Source of the DNA: Roseicella frigidaeris
GTDB taxonomy: Bacteria; Pseudomonadota; Alphaproteobacteria; Acetobacterales; Acetobacteraceae
Length of the DNA stretch: 64,000 nt
Direction: 5' to 3'
NCBI RefSeq assembly: GCF_003258945.1
Contig: NZ_QLIX01000007.1
Location: 1-64,000 of the forward strand
Shown: piece after piece, positions 10,978 through 21,254 of the stretch
Layout of the letters: each line of letters starts with the position of its first letter
Position numbering within the stretch: the first letter of the stretch is position 1
Made by a program: the position numbers and the translations under genes
Notes under the pieces: generated by a model
The model's input: only the letters and a program-made list of their open reading frames with translations
Told to the model about the DNA's origin: nothing
The model's database searches: none

Positions 10978-13083
10978 ATGCCGCCCACACCGAACCATTT
11001 GCTGCCCGGCCGGCCCGATCCGCTGGGGGCGAATTGGGACGGGCTCGGGGTCAATTTCGCCGTCTTCTCGGCGAATGCCGAACGCATCGATCTCTGTCTC
11101 TTCGATGCCTCCGGCCGGCGCGAGATCGCCCGCCTGCCCATGCCGGAATGCACCGACGAGGTCTGGCACGGCTACCTGCCCGAGGCGCGGCCGGGGCAGA
11201 TCTACGGCTACCGCGCCTACGGCCCCTACGAGCCGCGGCACGGCCATCGCTTCAACCCGCACAAGCTGCTGCTCGACCCCTATGCCAAGCAGTTGCATGG
11301 CGAGCTGCGCTGGTCCGACGTGCTGCTCGGCTACCGGCCGGGCGGCGGCCGCACCGACCTGTCCTTCGACCGCCGCGACAGCGCCCCCGCCATGCCGAAA
11401 TGCGTGGTGGTGGACGACAGCTTCGCCTGGGGCGACGACCGCAACCCGCAGGTGCCCTGGGACCGCACCGTCCTCTACGAGGCGCATGTCCGCGGCCTGA
11501 CCATGCGGCGCGAGGACATCGCCCCGCGCGAGCGCGGCACCTTCCGCGCCCTGGCCGATCCGCGGGTGATCGAGCACCTGCAGCGGCTCGGCGTCACCGC
11601 CATCGAGCTGCTGCCGATCCACGCCTTCCTGCAGGACCGTTTCCTGGTCGCCAAGGGGCTGCGGAATTACTGGGGCTACTCCACCCTCGCCTTCTTCGCG
11701 CCGGAGCCGCGCTACCTGATCGAATCCTGGATGCGCAACGAGCTGAAGGTGGCGGTGCGCCGCCTGCACGGCGCCGGCATCGAGGTCATCATGGACGTGG
11801 TCTACAACCACACCTGCGAGGGCAGCGAGCTCGGCCCGACGCTATGCTGGCGCGGGCTCGACAACGCCTCCTACTACCGGCTGATGCCGGGCGACGAGCG
11901 GCACTGCATCAACGACACCGGCACCGGCAACACCGTCAACCTCAGCCATCCGCGGGTGCTGCAGATGGTCATGGACAGCCTGCGCTACTGGGTGACGGAG
12001 TACCGGATCGACGGCTTCCGCTTCGATCTCGGCACCATCCTCGGCCGCGAGGGCACCGGCTTCGATCCGGGAAGCGGCTTCTTCGACGCGGTGCGGCAGG
12101 ACCCCATCCTCTCCCGCGTCAAGCTGATCTCGGAGCCCTGGGATATCGGCCCGGGCGGCTACCAGCTCGGCAACCACCCGCCCGGCTTCGCCGAGTGGAA
12201 CGACCGCTTCCGCGACGGCATCCGCCGCTTCTGGCGCGGCGATGCCGGCATGCGGGCCGAACTGGCCGCGCGGCTGACCGGCTCGGCCGAGCTCTTCGAC
12301 CATCGCCGGCGCCGCCCCTGGGCCAGCGTCAACTACGCCGCCTCGCATGACGGCTACCCGCTGCTCGACGTCGTCTCCTACGAACGCAAGCACAACGAGG
12401 CGAATGGCGAGGACAACCGCGACGGCCACAACGAGAATTTCAGCCGCAACTGGGGCGTCGAGGGCGAGACCCAGGACCCCGACATCGTCGCCGTCCGGCA
12501 TGCGGTGCTGCGCGCCATGCTGGTCACCGTCTTCGCCTCGGCCGGCACGCCGATGCTCTTGGCCGGCGACGAGATGCTGCGCACCCAGAAGGGCAACAAC
12601 AACGCCTACAACCAGGACAACGAGACCAATTGGGTGGATTGGGAACGCGCGGCGCGGCCTGAGGCGCTGGCGCTGCAACGCTTCACCGCCCGGCTGATCG
12701 CGCTCCGCCAGCGCCTCTCCCCCCTGCGCCCGCCGATCTTCCTGCATGGCGTGACGGAACTTCGGCCCGGCCTGAACGACATTGCATGGTTCGATCAGCA
12801 CGGAAGAGCCATGACGCCCGAGGCCTGGAACGATCCCGAGGCGCGCACCCTGGCGCTCCGCCGCGCCGCCGCCGCCGGGGATGGCAGCGTCGAGGTCACG
12901 CTGCTGCTGCTGAATGCCGACAGCGCCGGGCACGCCTTCGCCCTGCCGACGCCGCGGCTCGGCTGGACGCTGATGCTGGACAGCGGCCATCCCGAGGCCG
13001 AGGAACGACCGGTGCTGGACGAGGCGGTCCCCGTCGCGCCGCATGGCGCCGTATTGCTCGCGACGCGGCTGCCGGCGGCATGA
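10978..13083 (+). CDS. glgX: GlgX: glycogen debranching enzyme (isoamylase type)
   Basis: Hydrolyses alpha-1,6 branches. It has 701 residues: an N-terminal CBM48 domain (ANWDGLGVNFAVFSANAE) and a GH13 barrel with Asp about 350 in GFRFDLGTILGRE, Glu about 386 in ISEPWDIGPGGYQLG and YNQDNETNWVDW near the C-terminal part. The first ATG after glgB is used. The 142-base gap upstream holds only GC-rich sequence with a purine-rich stretch (gacaggagggg) and no open gene. The stop overlaps treZ by ATGA, which ties debranching to trehalose release. Confidence 0.95.
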   Translation: MPPTPNHLLPGRPDPLGANWDGLGVNFAVFSANAERIDLCLFDASGRREIARLPMPECTDEVWHGYLPEARPGQIYGYRAYGPYEPRHGHRFNPHKLLLDPYAKQLHGELRWSDVLLGYRPGGGRTDLSFDRRDSAPAMPKCVVVDDSFAWGDDRNPQVPWDRTVLYEAHVRGLTMRREDIAPRERGTFRALADPRVIEHLQRLGVTAIELLPIHAFLQDRFLVAKGLRNYWGYSTLAFFAPEPRYLIESWMRNELKVAVRRLHGAGIEVIMDVVYNHTCEGSELGPTLCWRGLDNASYYRLMPGDERHCINDTGTGNTVNLSHPRVLQMVMDSLRYWVTEYRIDGFRFDLGTILGREGTGFDPGSGFFDAVRQDPILSRVKLISEPWDIGPGGYQLGNHPPGFAEWNDRFRDGIRRFWRGDAGMRAELAARLTGSAELFDHRRRRPWASVNYAASHDGYPLLDVVSYERKHNEANGEDNRDGHNENFSRNWGVEGETQDPDIVAVRHAVLRAMLVTVFASAGTPMLLAGDEMLRTQKGNNNAYNQDNETNWVDWERAARPEALALQRFTARLIALRQRLSPLRPPIFLHGVTELRPGLNDIAWFDQHGRAMTPEAWNDPEARTLALRRAAAAGDGSVEVTLLLLNADSAGHAFALPTPRLGWTLMLDSGHPEAEERPVLDEAVPVAPHGAVLLATRLPAA

Positions 13084-14873
13084 GCGGCGTCGCGCAGGAG
13101 ACAGGGTGGGGCGCGACGCTGCTCGCCCCCGACCGCACGCGCTTCCGCCTCTGGGCCCCGGATGCGCCCGAGGTCACGCTCGAGATCGAGGGCCGGCCGC
13201 CGCAGCCGATGGTGCCGCAGGGCGAGGGCTGGCACGAAGCCACGGCCCCGGTCGGCGCCGGCGCGCGCTATCGCTTCCGGGTCTCGCCCGACCTGGCCGT
13301 GCCCGATCCCGCCTCGCGCCTGCAGGCGGGCGACGTGCACGACCCCTCCATCGTCCTCGACCCGCGCGCCTATGCCTGGCGCGAGCCGGGCTGGCGCGGC
13401 CGGCCCTGGCACGAGGTGGTGCTCTACGAGCTGCATGCCGGCGCCATGGGCGGCTTCGCCGGCGTCGAGGCGGCGCTGCCGCGCCTCGCCGAGCTCGGCG
13501 TCACGGCCATCGAGCTGATGCCGATCAACGACATCCCGGGCCGGCGGAATTGGGGCTATGACGGCGTGCTGCCCTATGCCCCCGATACCGCGCTCGGCAC
13601 GCCCGAGGCGCTGAAATCCCTCATCGATACGGCGCACGGCCACGGGCTGATGGTCTTCCTCGACGTCGTCTACAACCATTTCGGCCCGGACGGCGCCTAT
13701 CTGCATGCCTATGCCAAGCCCTTCTTCGACGAGGGCATCCACACCCCCTGGGGCGCCGCCATCGACTTCAAGAAGCCGGCGGTGCGCCGCTTCTTCGAGG
13801 ACAACGCCCTCTTCTGGCTGAACGAGTACCGCTTCGACGGGCTGCGCTTCGATGCCGTGCACGCCATCGCCGAGGAGTCCTGGCTCGATGCCCTCGCCGC
13901 CCGCATCCGGCGCGAGATCCCCGACCGGCATGTGCATCTGGTGCTGGAGAACGAGCGCAACGGCGCGCATCACCTGCGCCCCAGCGGCGCGTTCGACGCC
14001 CAGTGGAACGATGACGGCCACAACATCCTGCACCCGCTGCTGACCGGCGAGCGCGAGGGCTACTACGAGGATTTCGCCGAGGACGGCGCGGCGAAGCTGG
14101 CCAAGGTGCTGGCCGAGGGCTTCCTGTTCCAGGGCCAGCGCTCGGCGCATCTCGGCGAGGCGCGCGGCGAGCCCTCGGCGCATCTGCCGCCCACCGCCTT
14201 CGTCCTCTTCCTGCAGAACCACGACCAGGTGGGCAACCGCGCCTTCGGCGAACGGCTCGCCGCCCTCGCCGAGCCAGAGGCGCTGGCGGCGGCGACGGCG
14301 CTGCTGCTGCTCTCGCCGCAGATCCCGATGCTGTTCATGGGCGAGGAATGGGGCGCCAGCGCGCCCTTCCTCTTCTTCACCGACCACAATGCCGAGCTGG
14401 CGCCGCTGGTGACGGCGGGGCGGCGCAAGGAATTCGCCAAATTCGCCGCCTTCCAGGACCCGGCGCGGCGTGAGCGCATCCCCGACCCCAATGCCGAGGC
14501 GACCTTCCGCGCCTCCATCCCCGATCCGGCCGAGGCGGCGCGGCCGCCGCACGACGCCGTGCTGGCGCTGCACCGCCAACTGCTCGCCCTGCGGCGGGCG
14601 CGCCTCGTCCCGCACCTGCCCGGCGCCCGGGCGCTCGGCGCGCAGGCGGTCGGGCCGAAGGCCGTGCTCGCCCGCTGGCAGCTTGGCGATGGCAGCCTCC
14701 TGACGCTGGCGACCAATCTCGGCGAGGCGGCCACGGGCTGTGCCTTGCCGGCGGGTCCGGTTGGCGAGACGCTGTTCGAGGGCGCGCCGGGGGCCGCGGC
14801 GGCGCTGGCGGCCGGAACCCTCCCGCCCCGTTGCACGGTCGCCCTGCTGGCACCGCCGGCCGCCGGGGCATGA
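13080..14873 (+). CDS. treZ: TreZ: malto-oligosyltrehalose trehalohydrolase
   Basis: Releases trehalose from maltooligosyl-trehalose, the second step of the TreY/TreZ route. It has 597 residues, the normal size. An N-terminal CBM48-like domain (RFRLWAPDAPEVTLEI) precedes a GH13 barrel with Asp about 258 in GLRFDAVHAI, Glu about 290 in HLVLENERN, and LQNHDQVGNRAFGER, a TreZ hallmark. It begins inside the glgX stop (ATGA) and ends 13 bases before malQ. Its partner TreY is one gene further on. Confidence 0.95.
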   Translation: MSGVAQETGWGATLLAPDRTRFRLWAPDAPEVTLEIEGRPPQPMVPQGEGWHEATAPVGAGARYRFRVSPDLAVPDPASRLQAGDVHDPSIVLDPRAYAWREPGWRGRPWHEVVLYELHAGAMGGFAGVEAALPRLAELGVTAIELMPINDIPGRRNWGYDGVLPYAPDTALGTPEALKSLIDTAHGHGLMVFLDVVYNHFGPDGAYLHAYAKPFFDEGIHTPWGAAIDFKKPAVRRFFEDNALFWLNEYRFDGLRFDAVHAIAEESWLDALAARIRREIPDRHVHLVLENERNGAHHLRPSGAFDAQWNDDGHNILHPLLTGEREGYYEDFAEDGAAKLAKVLAEGFLFQGQRSAHLGEARGEPSAHLPPTAFVLFLQNHDQVGNRAFGERLAALAEPEALAAATALLLLSPQIPMLFMGEEWGASAPFLFFTDHNAELAPLVTAGRRKEFAKFAAFQDPARRERIPDPNAEATFRASIPDPAEAARPPHDAVLALHRQLLALRRARLVPHLPGARALGAQAVGPKAVLARWQLGDGSLLTLATNLGEAATGCALPAGPVGETLFEGAPGAAAALAAGTLPPRCTVALLAPPAAGA

Positions 14874-14886
14874 CGAAAGGGCAGGC

Positions 14887-16929
14887 ATGACCACGGACCA
14901 GGAGCTGCGCGACATGGCCGAGGCGGTGGGGATCGCCACCGCCTGGCGTGACGTGCGCGGGGAGGAGAAGCATGTCTCGCCCGAGACCCTGCGCGCCGTG
15001 CTCGCCTCGCTCGGCCTGCCGCCCGAGGCCCGGGAGGCGCAGGCGACGCTCGCGGCGCTGGCCGGGCGCCTGCCGCCCCTCATCACCCTGACCGTCGGCC
15101 CGGATGGCGCGCCCATCCCCGGCGCCACGGTCGGCCAGCGCTTCCGGCTGGAGATCGAGGGCGGCGACCGCATCGAGGGGCATCTGGAGCGCGGCTGGGG
15201 CGGCGAGCCGCGGCTGCCCGCCATCTCCACCCCGGGCTACCACCGGCTGCATCTCGACGACGCGCATTGCATCGTCGCCGCCGCGCCGCCGCGCTGCCTG
15301 ACGCTGGCCGATCTCGGCGCCGCCACGCATGGCGGCAGCCTGCCCTGGGCCCTGGCAGCGCAGATCTATTCCCTGCGCTCGCCGCACGACATGGGCATCG
15401 GCGATTTCGGCGGCGTCGCCGCGCTGGCGCACGCCGCCGGACGGCGCGGCTGCGCCGCCATCGCGGTCAGCCCGGCGCATGCGCTCTTCGCCGCCGATCC
15501 GGGGAAATACGGGCCCTACTCGCCCTCCTCCCGCATCTACCTCAACACCCTCTACGCCGATCCGGCGGCGGTGTTCGGCGCGCAGCCGCCGGAGCCGGCG
15601 CCGGAGCCGCGGGACGGGCTGATCGACTGGCCCGACGCGGCGCGGCGCAAGCAGGCGCGGCTGCGCCGCCTCTTCGCCGAGGCCGCCGACCATCCGGATT
15701 TCGTCGCCTATCGCAGCGAGGCCGGCGCGACGCTCGAGGCGCATGCCCGGTTCGAGGCGTTGCACGCGCATCTGCTGGCGCGCGATCCCGGCCTCTGGCA
15801 CTGGCGCGACTGGCCGGCCGAGTTCCAGGCGCCGGACAGCCCCGGGGTGCGGCGCTTCGCCCGCGACCATGCCACCGAGATCGCCTTCCATGCCTTCTGC
15901 CAATGGCTCGCCGACGCCTCACGCGGCGCCGCGCAACAGGCGGCGCGCGAGGCCGGCATGCCGATCGGCCTCATCGCCGACCTCGCCGTCGGCACGGATG
16001 GCGGCGGCAGCCATGCCTGGTCGCATCAGCGCGCCATCCTGCCCGATGTCACGGTCGGCGCGCCGCCCGACATCTTCTCGCCACTCGGCCAGGATTGGGG
16101 CCTCACCGCCTTCTCGCCGCTCGAGATGCGGGCCGGCGGCTTCGGCGCCTATCTCGAGCTGCTGCGCGCCGCCTTCCGCCATGCCGGCGGCGTGCGGGTG
16201 GACCATGCGATGGGGCTGCAACGCCTCTGGGTGGTGCCGCGCGGCGCCGGCCCGGCCGAGGGCGCCTATCTGCGCTACCCGATCGACGACCTGCTGCGGC
16301 TGCTCGCCCTCGAATCGCATCGCCACCGGGCGATCGTCATCGGCGAGGATCTCGGCACCCTGCCCGATGGCTTCCACGGCCGGATGGAGGCGGCGGGCAT
16401 CCTCGGCATGCGCGTCCTCTGGTTCGAGCAGGCGGCGGATGGCGGCTTCCGGCCGCCGCGGGACTGGTCGCGCAACGCCGCGGCGATGACGACGACGCAC
16501 GACCTGCCGACCGTGGTCGGCTGGTGGCAGGGCCGCGACATCGGCTGGCGCTCCCGGCTCGGCCTCTTCCCCGACGCGGCGACGACGGCGCACGAGGCGG
16601 AACAGCGGCAGGCGGACCGCGCCGCGCTCTGGACCGCCTTCCTCGAGAGCGGCGCCGCGACTGGCGACCAGCCGGCGGAGGCGGCGGCCGCGACGGTGGT
16701 GGAGGCCGCCCTCGCCCATGTCGGCGGCAGCGTCTGCGCCCTCGCCATTCTGCCGCTCGAGGATGCGCTCGCCCTCCCCGAGCAGCCGAACCTGCCCGGC
16801 ACCGTCGAGCAGCACCCCAACTGGCGCCGCCGCCTGCCCGGCGAGGCCAGCACGCTGCTCGACGAGCCCGCGGTGGCGCGGCGCCTCGGCCAGCTCGCCC
16901 GCGCCCGGCCGCAGGTCCCGCCGCACTGA
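14887..16929 (+). CDS. malQ: MalQ: 4-alpha-glucanotransferase
   Basis: GH77 disproportionating enzyme that moves glucan segments between malto-oligosaccharides. It has 680 residues, starting at an ATG with GAAAGGGCAGGC just upstream. The nucleophile is Asp about 439 in VRVDHAMGLQRLW, the acid/base Glu about 487 in VIGEDLGTLP, and TTHDLPTVVGWWQGRD carries the transition-state carboxylate. Its place between treZ and treY suggests that it rebuilds chains long enough for TreY from the short products of glucan breakdown. A 99-base spacer without visible genes follows. Confidence 0.94.
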   Translation: MTTDQELRDMAEAVGIATAWRDVRGEEKHVSPETLRAVLASLGLPPEAREAQATLAALAGRLPPLITLTVGPDGAPIPGATVGQRFRLEIEGGDRIEGHLERGWGGEPRLPAISTPGYHRLHLDDAHCIVAAAPPRCLTLADLGAATHGGSLPWALAAQIYSLRSPHDMGIGDFGGVAALAHAAGRRGCAAIAVSPAHALFAADPGKYGPYSPSSRIYLNTLYADPAAVFGAQPPEPAPEPRDGLIDWPDAARRKQARLRRLFAEAADHPDFVAYRSEAGATLEAHARFEALHAHLLARDPGLWHWRDWPAEFQAPDSPGVRRFARDHATEIAFHAFCQWLADASRGAAQQAAREAGMPIGLIADLAVGTDGGGSHAWSHQRAILPDVTVGAPPDIFSPLGQDWGLTAFSPLEMRAGGFGAYLELLRAAFRHAGGVRVDHAMGLQRLWVVPRGAGPAEGAYLRYPIDDLLRLLALESHRHRAIVIGEDLGTLPDGFHGRMEAAGILGMRVLWFEQAADGGFRPPRDWSRNAAAMTTTHDLPTVVGWWQGRDIGWRSRLGLFPDAATTAHEAEQRQADRAALWTAFLESGAATGDQPAEAAAATVVEAALAHVGGSVCALAILPLEDALALPEQPNLPGTVEQHPNWRRRLPGEASTLLDEPAVARRLGQLARARPQVPPH

Positions 16930-17028
16930 GGGCGACGGTGCCGCGCGATCTTGTGAGGGAGCCGCAGCGGCCCCGCCGGTGCTTCTGCCCTGCAGCGATC
17001 TGTTCCTGAACCGACGGAGACCCAACCG

Positions 17029-19830
17029 ATGGCGAACCCGGCGCGCGACACCGGGCCGCAAGGCCCGCGCGCTACCGCACGCCTACAATTCCACGCCGGC
17101 TTCACCCTCGACGATGCGGTGCCGCTGGTGCCCTACCTGGCGCGGCTCGGCGTCAGCCATCTCTACGCCTCGCCGATCCTGAAGGCGCGGCCGGGCTCGA
17201 CGCATGGCTACGACATCGTCGACCACAACCAGATCAATCCCGAGCTCGGCGGCGAGCCGGCCTTCCGCCGGCTCTCGGCGGCGCTGAAGGCGCATGGCCT
17301 CGGCCTCGTCATCGACATCGTGCCGAACCACATGGGCGTCGGCGGCTCGGACAACGCCTGGTGGCTCGACGTGCTCGAATGGGGCCGCCAGAGCCCCTAC
17401 GCCACCTTCTTCGACATCGACTGGGACCCGCCGGACCGCACGCTCTCCGGCCGCATGCTGGCCCCCTTCCTCGGCGCGCCCTATGGCGAGGCGCTGGCCT
17501 CGGGCGACCTCACCCTGCAATTCGACCGCGCCGAGGGGCGCTTCCACGCGCAGTATTTCGAGCACCGCTTCCCGATCGCGCCGCAGCACTACCACCACAT
17601 CCTGCAGGCGGCGGGCGATCCGCAGCTCGCCGATTTCGCGCTCGAATTCGGCCGCGTCGGCCTGCAGCAGCGCGAGCGCGCCCAGGCGCGGGAACAGGCG
17701 GCGGCGCTGCGCGGCGCCCTCTCGGCGCGGGCCGAGACGGAGGCGGGCGCGACGGGCATCGCCACCGCCCTCGCCGCCTTCGATCCGCGCGACGAGAAGG
17801 GCCGGCAATCCCTGCACCGGCTGCTGGAGCGGCAGCACTACCGCCTCGCCTGGTGGCGCGCCGCGGCGGACGAGATCAACTGGCGGCGCTTCTTCGACAT
17901 CACCTCCCTCGCCGGCATGCGGGTCGAGCTGCCGGAGGTGTTCGACGCGACGCATGAGCTGATCCTGAAGCTCTACGCCGAGGGCGCGGTGGACGGGCTG
18001 CGCATCGACCATGTCGATGGCCTGGCGGATCCGCGCGGCTATTGCCGCAAGCTGCACCGCCGGATGCAGGCGGTGCGGCCGGGCCATCCGCCGCTGATCT
18101 GGGTGGAGAAGATCCTCGCCCCCTTCGAAGCGCTGCGCACCGACTGGATGGTGGACGGCACCACCGGCTACGACTTCATGGACGAGGCCGCGGGCGTGCT
18201 GCACGACCCGGAGGGCGAGGCGCCGCTCACCACGCTCTGGACCGAGAGCACCGGCCGGCCCGGCGCCTTCGACGAGGAGGCGCGCCTCGCCAAGCGGCAG
18301 ATCCTGCGCGACAACCTCGCCTCCGAGCTGAACGGCACCGCGGCGGCGCTGAAGCGCGTGGCGATGCGCGACCTGACGACGCGCGACTTCACGCTCACCG
18401 GCCTGCGCCGCGCGCTGACCGAGGTGCTGGTGCATTTCCCGGTCTACCGGCTCTACATCACCCAGGGCGGCCGCAGCGCCGAGGACAAGCGCATCCTCGA
18501 CTGGGCGCTGGCCGGGGCGCGGCGGACCGTGCGGGCCACCGACCGGCCGCTGCTCGAGCTGCTCGATAGCTGGCTCGGCGGCGAGCCGCCGCGCAGCCTG
18601 CCGCCGGTGCAGCGGCGCGAGCGCCTGGCGGCGGCGGTGCGGGTGCAGCAGCTCTCCGCCCCGGTCACGGCGAAGAGCATCGAGGACACCGCCTTCTACC
18701 GCTACGGCCGGCTGCTCTCGCGCAACGAGGTCGGCTCCGACCCCGGCCGCTTCGCGGTGACGCCCGCCGGCTTCCACGCCTCGGCCCGGGCGCGGGCACG
18801 GCATTTCCCCCGCGCCCTGCTGGCGACCGCGACGCATGACCACAAGCGCGGCGAGGATGTCCGGGCCCGTCTCGCCGTGCTCTCCGAGCTGCACGAGGAA
18901 TGGGGCGCGGCGGTGCGCCGCTGGTCGCGGCTGAACGCCTCCCTGCGCAAGGAGCTGCCGGACGGCGCCGCGCCGGGGATGAGCGCCCAGCTCATGCTCT
19001 ACCAGACGCTCGTCGGCGCCTGGCCGCTCGACCTCGCGCCCGGGGACGAGGCGGGGGTCGGCGCCTTCCTCGAGCGGGTCGCCGCCTGGCAGGAGAAGGC
19101 GCTGCGCGAGGCCAAGCGCCGCACCGAATGGGCGGTGCCCAACCTCGACTACGAGGCCGCCTGCCAGGAGTTCATCACCGCCATCATGGCGCCCGAGCGG
19201 GCCAGCCACATGCGCGAGGAGATCGCCGGCTTCGCCGCGCGCATCGCCCCGGCCGGCGCGGCGAACGGCCTCGCTCAGGCGCTGCTCCGCTGCACCGCGC
19301 CCGGCGTGCCGGACCTCTACCAGGGCACCGAGTTCTGGGATCTCTCCCTGGTCGATCCCGACAACCGCCGCCCGGTCGACTGGGAGGGCCGGCGCGTCGC
19401 GCTGGAGGCCGCCGCGCCGCCCGATGCCCTGCTGGAGACCTGGCGGGACGGGCGGGTGAAGCAGGCGGTGATCGCCCGCGCCCTCGCCCTGCGCGGCGCG
19501 CATGCGGCGCTCTTCGCCACGGGCGACTACCAGCCGCTTGCCGTCGAGGGGCCAATGGCGCAGCACGTCCTCGCCTTCCTCCGCAGCCGGCAGGACAAGG
19601 CCGTGCTCACGGTCGTGATGCGGCTGCCGGGCCGGCCGCTCGGCGATTCGGCGTTGCCGCTGCTGCCGGCGGCGGAATGGCGCGGAACCGATCTGCTTCT
19701 CCCGCCTTCATGGCATGCACGGCACTGGCGGGACGCACTGACCGGGGAGGGTCAGCCGGCCCGAGGTGACCGCCTGCCCGTCGGGCAGGTGCTCGCCCGC
19801 CTACCGGTGGCGCTGCTGGAGGTGGGATGA
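17029..19830 (+). CDS. treY: TreY: malto-oligosyltrehalose synthase
   Basis: Intramolecular transglycosylase that converts the reducing-end maltose unit of malto-oligosaccharides to a trehalosyl end. It has 933 residues, at the upper end of the usual range. The signature LYASPILKARPGSTHGYD near the N-terminus is typical of TreY. Catalytic residues are Asp about 327 in GLRIDHVDGLADP and Glu about 360 in WVEKILAP, and ATHDHKRGEDVRAR supplies the third site. It overlaps otsA by ATGA. With TreZ it forms a glucan-to-trehalose branch. Confidence 0.95.
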   Translation: MANPARDTGPQGPRATARLQFHAGFTLDDAVPLVPYLARLGVSHLYASPILKARPGSTHGYDIVDHNQINPELGGEPAFRRLSAALKAHGLGLVIDIVPNHMGVGGSDNAWWLDVLEWGRQSPYATFFDIDWDPPDRTLSGRMLAPFLGAPYGEALASGDLTLQFDRAEGRFHAQYFEHRFPIAPQHYHHILQAAGDPQLADFALEFGRVGLQQRERAQAREQAAALRGALSARAETEAGATGIATALAAFDPRDEKGRQSLHRLLERQHYRLAWWRAAADEINWRRFFDITSLAGMRVELPEVFDATHELILKLYAEGAVDGLRIDHVDGLADPRGYCRKLHRRMQAVRPGHPPLIWVEKILAPFEALRTDWMVDGTTGYDFMDEAAGVLHDPEGEAPLTTLWTESTGRPGAFDEEARLAKRQILRDNLASELNGTAAALKRVAMRDLTTRDFTLTGLRRALTEVLVHFPVYRLYITQGGRSAEDKRILDWALAGARRTVRATDRPLLELLDSWLGGEPPRSLPPVQRRERLAAAVRVQQLSAPVTAKSIEDTAFYRYGRLLSRNEVGSDPGRFAVTPAGFHASARARARHFPRALLATATHDHKRGEDVRARLAVLSELHEEWGAAVRRWSRLNASLRKELPDGAAPGMSAQLMLYQTLVGAWPLDLAPGDEAGVGAFLERVAAWQEKALREAKRRTEWAVPNLDYEAACQEFITAIMAPERASHMREEIAGFAARIAPAGAANGLAQALLRCTAPGVPDLYQGTEFWDLSLVDPDNRRPVDWEGRRVALEAAAPPDALLETWRDGRVKQAVIARALALRGAHAALFATGDYQPLAVEGPMAQHVLAFLRSRQDKAVLTVVMRLPGRPLGDSALPLLPAAEWRGTDLLLPPSWHARHWRDALTGEGQPARGDRLPVGQVLARLPVALLEVG

Positions 19831-21221
19831 GCCGGATCGTCGTCGTCTCCAACCGTGTGCCGGTGCCACAGGGCAATGCCGGGCAGGCAGGCGGGCTGGC
19901 GGTTGCGCTCCTCGGGCTGATGCAGCGCCGGGGCGGGCTTTGGTTCGGATGGAGCGGCGCGGTCACCGACGCCGCCGCGCCGCCCGGCCTCACGCAGCGG
20001 GGTGGCGTCGGCTACGCCACCATCGACCTGACAGAAGCCGAGCATCGCGGCTACTACACCGGTTACAGCAACGGCGTGCTCTGGCCGATGCTGCACGGCC
20101 TGCCGCATCTGATGAGCTTCCGCCGGCAGGACCTCGACATCTACCGCAAGGTCAACCGGCGCTTCGCCGACAACCTCGTCCCGCTGCTGCGACGGGACGA
20201 CCGCATCTGGGTGCACGACTACCACCTGCTCGCCCTGCCCGGGGCGCTGCGGCAGCGCGGCGTGCTGGGCGCGACCGGCTTCTTCCTGCACGTCCCCTTC
20301 CCGGCCCCGGATGCCGCGGCCGTGGCCCCCGGCATCCGCGGCCTGGTGCAGGACGTGCTGCAGGCCGATCTGCTCGGCTTCCAGACCCTGGCGGACCGCG
20401 ACAATTTCGCCGCGACGGCGGTCGGCTTCGCCGGCGCGGCGCGGCTGGCCGAGGATGTGCTGGAGCTCGGCGGCCGCCCGGTGCGGCTCGGCGTCTTCCC
20501 GGCCGAGATCGCCGCCCCGGAATTCGCCGCCACCGCCGCGGCCCAGGCCGCGACCGAGCCCTACCAGCTCCTCTCCCGCTCGCTGCGCGGCCAGGCGCTG
20601 CTGCTCGGCGTCGACCGGCTCGATCCGACCAAGGGCCTGCCCGAGCGGCTGGAGGCCTTCCGCCGCGTCGTCGCCCGCCGCACCCCGCGCAGCCTCGCCA
20701 TGCTGCAGATCGCCGCCCCCTCGCGCGAGGATGTCGTGGCCTATCGCCGCCTGCGGCAGGAGCTCGACAGCGCCGCGGGCGCCATCAACAGCGAGTTCGG
20801 CGAGCCCGACTGGGTGCCGCTGCGCCTCCTCGCCCGGCCGCAGACCCGCGACACCGTCGCCGGCTTCATGCGGCAGGCGCGCGTCGGCGTGGTGACGCCG
20901 CTGCGCGACGGCATGAACCTGGTGGCGAAGGAGTATGTGGCGGCGCAGGACCCGGCGGATCCCGGCGTGCTGGTGCTCTCGCGCTTCGCCGGCGCGGCGG
21001 CGCAGCTTGCCGCCGCCCTGCTGGTCAACCCGCACGACGCGGAGGGCATGGCGGAGACGATCTGCGCCGCGCTCGACATGCCGCTCGCCGAGCGCCGGGC
21101 GCGCTGGCGGGAGTGCTGGGCGGCGATCGCCGAGACCTCGCCCGAGGGCTGGGGCGAGAATTTCCTGCGCGCCCTCGGGCCCGACGACCTCGCCCGCCTG
21201 CCGGCCGCCGGCACGGCCTGA
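19827..21221 (+). CDS. otsA: OtsA: UDP/NDP-glucose trehalose-6-phosphate synthase
   Basis: GT20 enzyme that makes trehalose-6-phosphate from an NDP-glucose and glucose-6-phosphate. It has 464 residues, the typical single-domain length. N-terminal VVSNRVP and the Gly-rich QAGGLAVAL segment, IWVHDYHLLALP, GVDRLDPTKGLPERL and LRDGMNLVAKEYVAAQ are all present. No OtsB phosphatase domain is fused and none is encoded nearby, so dephosphorylation must depend on a gene outside the window. It is coupled to treY (ATGA) and ends the eight-gene block. Confidence 0.95.
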   Translation: MSRIVVVSNRVPVPQGNAGQAGGLAVALLGLMQRRGGLWFGWSGAVTDAAAPPGLTQRGGVGYATIDLTEAEHRGYYTGYSNGVLWPMLHGLPHLMSFRRQDLDIYRKVNRRFADNLVPLLRRDDRIWVHDYHLLALPGALRQRGVLGATGFFLHVPFPAPDAAAVAPGIRGLVQDVLQADLLGFQTLADRDNFAATAVGFAGAARLAEDVLELGGRPVRLGVFPAEIAAPEFAATAAAQAATEPYQLLSRSLRGQALLLGVDRLDPTKGLPERLEAFRRVVARRTPRSLAMLQIAAPSREDVVAYRRLRQELDSAAGAINSEFGEPDWVPLRLLARPQTRDTVAGFMRQARVGVVTPLRDGMNLVAKEYVAAQDPADPGVLVLSRFAGAAAQLAAALLVNPHDAEGMAETICAALDMPLAERRARWRECWAAIAETSPEGWGENFLRALGPDDLARLPAAGTA

Positions 21222-21254
21222 AGGCCCCGGGCGGGGCACACCGCGGGCCGCCGG

